Notes under the pieces: model-generated
Seen by the model: only the letters and a program-made list of their open reading frames with translations
Told to the model about the DNA's origin: nothing
The model's database searches: none
Shown here: one piece after another, positions 58,982 to 64,000 of the stretch
Numbering within the stretch: the first letter of the stretch is position 1
Layout of the letters: every line of letters begins with the position of its first letter
Made by a program: the position numbers and the translations under genes
From: Alisma plantago-aquatica
Taxonomy: Eukaryota > Streptophyta > Magnoliopsida > Alismatales > Alismataceae
Assembly (NCBI GenBank): GCA_963693085.1
Contig: OY856412.1
Span: 1,410,457,194 to 1,410,521,193, forward strand
Length of the DNA: 64,000 nucleotides
Direction of reading: 5' to 3'

Positions 58982-60499
58982 TGTTGGCTAAATTGGACAT
59001 TATTATAATCCACTTTGTTTTGATGATGACAAACATTTCTTTCTTGTGGTTTTAACTTGCTATTTAAGTGTTTTATGGAGAAGCATATAATGTGGTGGAT
59101 AGCAAAGACTTGGAAGATAAATTTGCTAACATTTCTTTATTTTCATGATTGTAATCAAATGTAAAAACTTGTACAAGTATATAATGTACAAGTACTTAGA
59201 TATCATGTAAATCAAGCGTTTAGATCTTCCTATCCACTCACAACACTTAGATATGTCATCCCCTAAGTGAGCATCAAAATTGCACATTCATTCTTACACT
59301 TAGCATACACTTTAAATTATTGAAACAAAGTTTGTCTCGGCTCGATCGAAACACTTCTCGACCGAGATACTCTCAGTTGAATATTTTCTCGATCGAGAAA
59401 CTCTTAAGTCTAATGCCCGTACACTGATGAATAGCCTGCACATAAGCCTACACAAGCACATATTTGGTCAAACTTAATTTCGACCAAGACTGAGTCTCGA
59501 GCAGGTTCTATAGCCGTTAGACTTGGTGGGAAAAAGTGGTTAGAAGTTGAGTTAAACGTTGCAAATCCACTAACCTCAGTCTCCCACTCGGTCTAAGAAA
59601 AGTTCGACTGAGATCAACTCGGTCAACAAAGAGTTTGACTGAGCTACATTCTGGACTACTCTTTTCATCATTAAATAAATAGTCGTCGCAATACAATTAG
59701 TGGACACATAACATCTAGTTGAGCACTAAGAACATCCTAGAAGGTGTCTAGAATGTCCCCAAGCATTAGCAAACCACTCCTATAAATAGGACAAGCTATA
59801 GGACACCCAAGGCATCACTTATGCATACAATTACACTTGAGATTCAATCTTTGTGAGCAATAAGCTGAGCTTTACTTGCAATCTGTTCTACATTAGTGTC
59901 TTATAGCTTAATATCTCCTAGCCACCACACTACCACGTTCATCCACAGTGGATAGGAGATCAATACGCTTGATATAGGATCAAAGCGTTGTACTTAATTG
60001 GTAACATTGTTTCTTTCTTCCAATCTTGTTCATTTTATTGTATTTTGTTCTCCTTTGCTAATCCTAGGTTAGAGGTTGTGGAAAGGAGATTTTAGGAGCT
60101 TCTTCGGTGGTGAAGGTATCTCAACGTGACTTTAGACTACTTCTAGAAGGTCTCAAAGGGAAGCTACTTCAAGGAGGAAGGCTACTTCAAGGGGGAGCTT
60201 GAAGTTACTTCAAGTGAAGGTTGCTTCAAGGTTGGTGAGATGACTTCGGGGTGAAGGTTGTCCAAAGGGTTGTGAAGGTAGTTGTATCTTATGTAACATC
60301 CTTATGAGGTAATAAAATACAATTACTTTCAAAATCCCGATTGAGAACAACTGGGTAGCGGACAGACTCCCTTAGTATTTGCTATGGGTGGAACCACTCT
60401 AGACGCCTTGTCTCCTTCTCCAATATTTTGTGGTTGTTTGTTTAAATAATTTTTAAAATTATTATAAAAACCCTTTTCACCCCCCTCTAGTGTTTTTCA
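58982..60499 (+). repeat. 5' LTR of the plus-strand Sirevirus-like element (1518 bp)
   Basis: Starts TGTTGGCTAAATTGG and ends CTAGTGTTTTTCA. TCGA-type inverted repeats are at 59335-59400 (CTCGACCGAG, CTCGATCGAG). CTTCAAG/GAAG-type short repeats occur around 60100-60260, as in the related LTR. Confidence 0.85.
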
Positions 60500-60501
60500 A
60501 T

Positions 60502-60512
60502 TGGTATCAGAG
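60502..60512 (+). other. Primer-binding site
   Basis: TGGTATCAGAG two bases after the LTR end; the following AAGG departs from the usual CGAG/CCA, so the match to initiator tRNA-Met is 11 bases. Confidence 0.75.
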
Positions 60513-60548
60513 AAGGCTTCAAGGAACTCTAATTGAGTCTTGAAGAAG

Positions 60549-62259
60549 ATGGGTGAGGGAGTACTAAACAACCTCAATTTGGAAGGAACACTTGTAGCTC
60601 GACCTCCACCATTTGATGACACCAACTACAACTATTAGAAGAGGAGGATGCAATTCTACTTTCAAGGGATCAACTGGGATCTTTGGAGAGTGGTCTCAAA
60701 TTCCTACACTCTTCCTCAAACAAAGTATGCTACATAGGATGCAAAAACGGTAAAATTGGCTCAATTGAATGCAAAAGCTATAAGTATCCTTTATTGTTCA
60801 ATTTCCATAGGTGAGTTTAATAGAATATCAAATTGTGAAACTGCATATGAAATATGGAATAGACACTCTATTACTTATAAAGGAACTATTCAAGTAAAGA
60901 ATTCCAAAATTGGTATGCTTAAACAAAAGTTTGAACATTTTCGTATGGAACCAAATGAGTCTATTAGTGAAATGTATGCAAAGTTTTCTTCTATTGTTAA
61001 CGGTTTGAATGCATTAGGTAAAGCCATTAGTGAAGAGGATCAAGTGTCTAAAATTCTTAGGTCTCTTATTCCCAAGTACAAGCCTAAGGTGACTGCAATT
61101 GAAGAAGCCAATGACCTCACTCGACTAAGGATGGAACAACTCATTCGCAACTTAGAAGCACATGAGGCAACCTTGGAGGAAGAAGAAAGATTGGCGGTTG
61201 AACACAAAAAGGAGAAAAGAAAGGACATTGCATTCAAAGCATCAACCAAGATTAATCATGACAAAAGTGAAGAAGATAGTGAAGAAGAAACTCTCATTGT
61301 AAACGGTAAGCAGTATAGAAGTTTTAAAACTAACAAAACTTCTAGTGTTTCTTTCTCCAGGTGCTTTGAATGTGGAAAAAAGGGACACTTAAAAGGTTAT
61401 TGTCCTAAACTTAAGAAGGGAAAGAAATCATCTCACAAGAAGAAAGAAAAATCCTACAAAGTTGCATGGGATGATTCAAGTGATGATAGTAAAGATGGAG
61501 AAGAAGAAGTATAGTGCCTTATTGCTACAACAAATGAAGAAGAAGATGCGGTAAGTATTTTTTTATTTATCTAAAGAAGAGTTAGTTGCTAGCATTGAGG
61601 AATTAAATGATAAATATATTGATTATAAAAAGAAACTAAAAAGAGTTACTAAAACTAATGAGGATTTGTGTGCCCAATTAAATGATCTTATTTTTTAAAA
61701 GGAAAGTATCATCTTTGAAAATTCTTCCTTGAAATCGTATTTTAATGATTGCAATACAAAGTTGCTTACTCTTGAAATGAATCATAATTTGCTTTGTCAA
61801 GAAAAGGTTGAATTGCTTGCAAAATTGAATGATCTTCAAACACAACCTATCATGTGTACTCGTCTAGATTATGATGCTATTGTTAAGGAAAGAGATGCTT
61901 TATCATCTGATCTAGATCAAACGAAGATAGATATCAAAAAGAAAATAGATGAGATTGCTAAGTTACAAAAAGAAGTTAGTAGCTTGAGAAATAATGGTAG
62001 TCTTGATAAGATCTTAAAGAATTCTTCTGGTCACATTGGAAGAAGAGGTTTCGGATATGTTCCAAAGCTAAACTCTCATCAACCTAAATCTAGGAGAACT
62101 CAAGCACCCAACACCAAAATCATATTTGTACCCAAAAAGAGAAATGAAATTGATTCCATTTGTTGTCATTATTGCTTGCGTCTTGGACATTATTCCTTCT
62201 CATTTCCTTATAAGAAAAAGGATGTTGAGTTGGTATGGGTTCCAAGACCCCCAAACTAA
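60549..62259 (+). pseudogene. Sirevirus-like gag
   Basis: ATG at 60549, 50 bp after the LTR. The N-terminal half is a UBN2-type copia gag (FDDTNYNY..., AYEIWNRHSITYKG, a core rich in Lys/Glu), followed by zinc knuckle CFECGKKGHLKGYC and a Lys/Ser-rich tail. Two Trp codons have become TAG (60636-60638 and 60735-60737); the first frame ends at 61512-61514. A T-run near 61560 shifts the frame, another stop lies at ~61697, and the coiled-coil part with the second knuckle CCHYCLRLGHYSFSF runs 61729-62259, where the last knuckle Cys is replaced by Phe. It ends VWVPRPPN, as in the minus-strand relative. It would have packaged element RNA in virus-like particles. Confidence 0.87.
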
Positions 62260-63432
62260 ACATGAATGATTAAGTTGAGATATGACCAAAGATTCCAATT
62301 TGACTATCTTTATGTCCTATCTCAACTTAACATAAAGGTACAACAAATGGACCAAAGTAATCTAATCCATAACTTGAATAAACATATTTCTGAAAGAATT
62401 TACAGACATTCTCTCGGTCGACAAATAATTCGACCGATAAAGGGTCTGGAAAACATGTTCAACTGTTTCAATTTGTTATCAATTTAGCAACAATGAAAAA
62501 TTGATTTAATTGGAAATCTACAGAAATTGCCTCTCGGTCGAAATCAAGTTTGAACAAGGGGCGCCCAGGTCGAAGTCAAGTTTGACCTAAAATAAGCTTG
62601 ACAAAATGCTTAATTGTAAATCATTTCTTTGCACTCAATCTTAGTATATTGATCTAAAAATCGTTCATAATATTGAACACATGATTTTAGTGTAAAGCTC
62701 TCATAAAACTTTGTAAACATTATGATAAATCTTGATCAAATCAAACTTTAAAAAACTAGCTATGACCTTAGGATTATTGAATTATCTTGATCTAAAATGG
62801 ACTCTCTATATCAATATGGGCTTAACATCCCTCATTATCAATTAGAGATATATTTCTTGATCTTACTATGCCATAAAGAAAATCTCATATCATTCTCAGG
62901 GCTTAACATCCCTTGTAAAATGGATAAGAAATCAATACATGTATCCATCAGAAGCCTAAATGAATCTCATATCATTTCAGGGCTTAACATCCCTTGTAAA
63001 TGATTGAGAAATCAAATACATATGTCATGAATCTAAAAGGATCTCATATCATTTCAAGGCTTAACATCCTTTGAAAATGATTGGGAAATAAATTGTGGCT
63101 AAATTTGACATAAAAATAAGTGGTTTGCATTAAATTGTGTTGATTACCCTTACTTTAAGATTGAACATCAAATTATCAAATTAATGGGGAGAAATAAAAG
63201 TCATACTTAATGATTCGCTTGGTTATCTTTTTGAAATGACAATGAGGGAGAAATAACATAAAATCAATAAAATTAAGTAAAATGATTTTCATAATCTCTC
63301 AGCTAGCACACACTTGCATTCACAAACAAGAGAATGGTTGCAAAAGGTAAACTTCAGGTATGAAACTCATATGATTTATATTGCCATGATTTATATTTTG
63401 GAAATTTTTGTCATCTTCAAAACGGGGGAGAT
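62260..63432 (+). other. 3' untranslated region of the Sirevirus-like element
   Basis: Non-coding. It holds an inverted repeat CTCGGTCGAC...TCGACCGATAAAG-type at 62413-62440 and ends in polypurine tract ACGGGGGAGAT (63422-63432). Confidence 0.65.
62815..63090. repeat. ~70-80-bp tandem repeats before the polypurine tract
   Basis: Four units share GGGCTTAACATCCCT(T/C), then an AATTGATAAGAAATCA-like stretch, then ATCTCATATCATT. Repeated blocks upstream of the 3' LTR are a described habit of Sireviruses. Confidence 0.65.
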
Positions 63433-64000
63433 TGTTGGCTAAATTGGACATTATTATACTCCCTTTTGTTTTGATGTTGAAAAACCTTTCTTTCTTGTGG
63501 TTTTAACTTGCTATTTAAGTGTTTCAGGGACAATCATATAATGTGGTGGATAGCAAAGACTTGGAAGATCAATTTGCTAAAATTACTTTATTTTCATGAT
63601 TGTAATCAGATATAAAAACTTATACAAGTATATAATATACAAGTACTTAGATATCATGTAAATCAAGCGTTTAGATCTTCCTATCCGCTCACAACACTTA
63701 GATAGGTCATCCCGTAAGTGAGCATCACAATTGCACATTCATTCTTACACTTAGAATACGATTTAAAGTATTGAAACAGAGTCTGTCTCAGTTGAAACAA
63801 TTCTCGAAGGAGATACTCTCAGTCGAATATTTTCTTGACCGAGAAACTCTTAAGTCTAATGCACGCACACTGATGAATAGCCTGCACATAAGCCTATACA
63901 AGCACATATTCGGTCAAACTTAATTTCGACCGAGATTGAGTCTCGAGCAGGTTCTATAGCCGTTAGACTTGGTGGGAAAAAGTGGTTGGAAGTTGATTTG
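63433..64000 (+). repeat. 3' LTR of the Sirevirus-like element, truncated by the window
   Basis: Starts TGTTGGCTAAATTGG and aligns with 58982-59549, with several percent substitutions by eye (for example CAGGGACAATCATA against TATGGAGAAGCATA). The remaining ~950 bp lie beyond the window. Confidence 0.85.

Larger units (their letters stand above)
58982..64000 (+). mobile_element. Sirevirus-like gag-only Ty1/copia element, cut by window end
   Basis: 5' LTR 58982-60499 (TGTTGGCTAAAT...GTGTTTTTCA), PBS at 60502, gag relic 60549-62259, non-coding 3' part with tandem repeats, polypurine tract GGGGGAGAT, and 3' LTR from 63433 past the window end. The internal region is only about 2.9 kb and holds no pol. 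LTR ends, gag layout and palindromes match the minus-strand element at 36856-44150, although this copy keeps the gag core and lacks the 456-codon ORF. Confidence 0.85.

Overview
This window is nuclear DNA from a flowering plant. It is AT-rich, nearly free of host genes, and packed with plant-type transposable elements: a Cassandra-like TRIM with 5S RNA in its LTRs, a very-long-LTR (LARD-like) element, Ty3/gypsy gag repeats, Sirevirus-like Ty1/copia elements and an En/Spm (CACTA) transposon. All primer-binding sites match the initiator tRNA-Met type (TGGTATCAGAGC and variants). I saw no tRNA gene, no CRISPR array and no intact host gene. The species cannot be told from this sequence.

Layout. 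1-6310: AT-rich flank with a probable LTR fragment carrying ~195-bp tandem units (1-2006), a MITE-like element (3687-4785) and a pyrimidine-rich degenerate repeat (5640-6310). 6316-57664: one nested stack. The outer shell is a Cassandra-like TRIM (289-bp LTRs, about 250 bp internal, target duplication ATACT at 6311-6315 and 57665-57669). Inside it, at 6648-46340, lies a LARD-like element with ~5-kb LTRs (target duplication GGCAT). Its 5' LTR holds a tandem array of four gag-only Ty3/gypsy units (7546-27204). Its 3' LTR holds a young minus-strand Sirevirus-like element (36856-44150, target duplication CTTAA). The 3' Cassandra LTR is split inside its 5S box C by a 10.8-kb CACTA transposon (46706-57530, target duplication GTG). 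57665-58981: the pyrimidine-rich flank resumes, then unassigned DNA. 58982-64000: a second Sirevirus-like, gag-only element on the plus strand, cut by the window end.

How the parts work together. None of the retroelements here has a recognisable protease, integrase or reverse transcriptase, so all depended on proteins from other elements. The CACTA element has a decayed TNP2-type transposase gene and a second, spliced gene joining Transposase_24-like, DUF8039-like and Ulp1/C48-protease-like regions, whose protease catalytic residues are still readable. The nesting gives a relative clock: Cassandra insertion, then the LARD and the CACTA (order between these two unknown), then the gypsy array and the minus-strand Sirevirus-like element inside the LARD LTRs.

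Most notable: the tandem retrotransposon array with inherited stop codons and a 1.69-kb tract that appears identical between two LTRs; the Cassandra shell stretched over 51 kb with perfect target-site evidence; the intact 456-codon ORF in a pol-less Sirevirus-like element; and TCGA-cored inverted repeats recurring in at least four different repeat segments.
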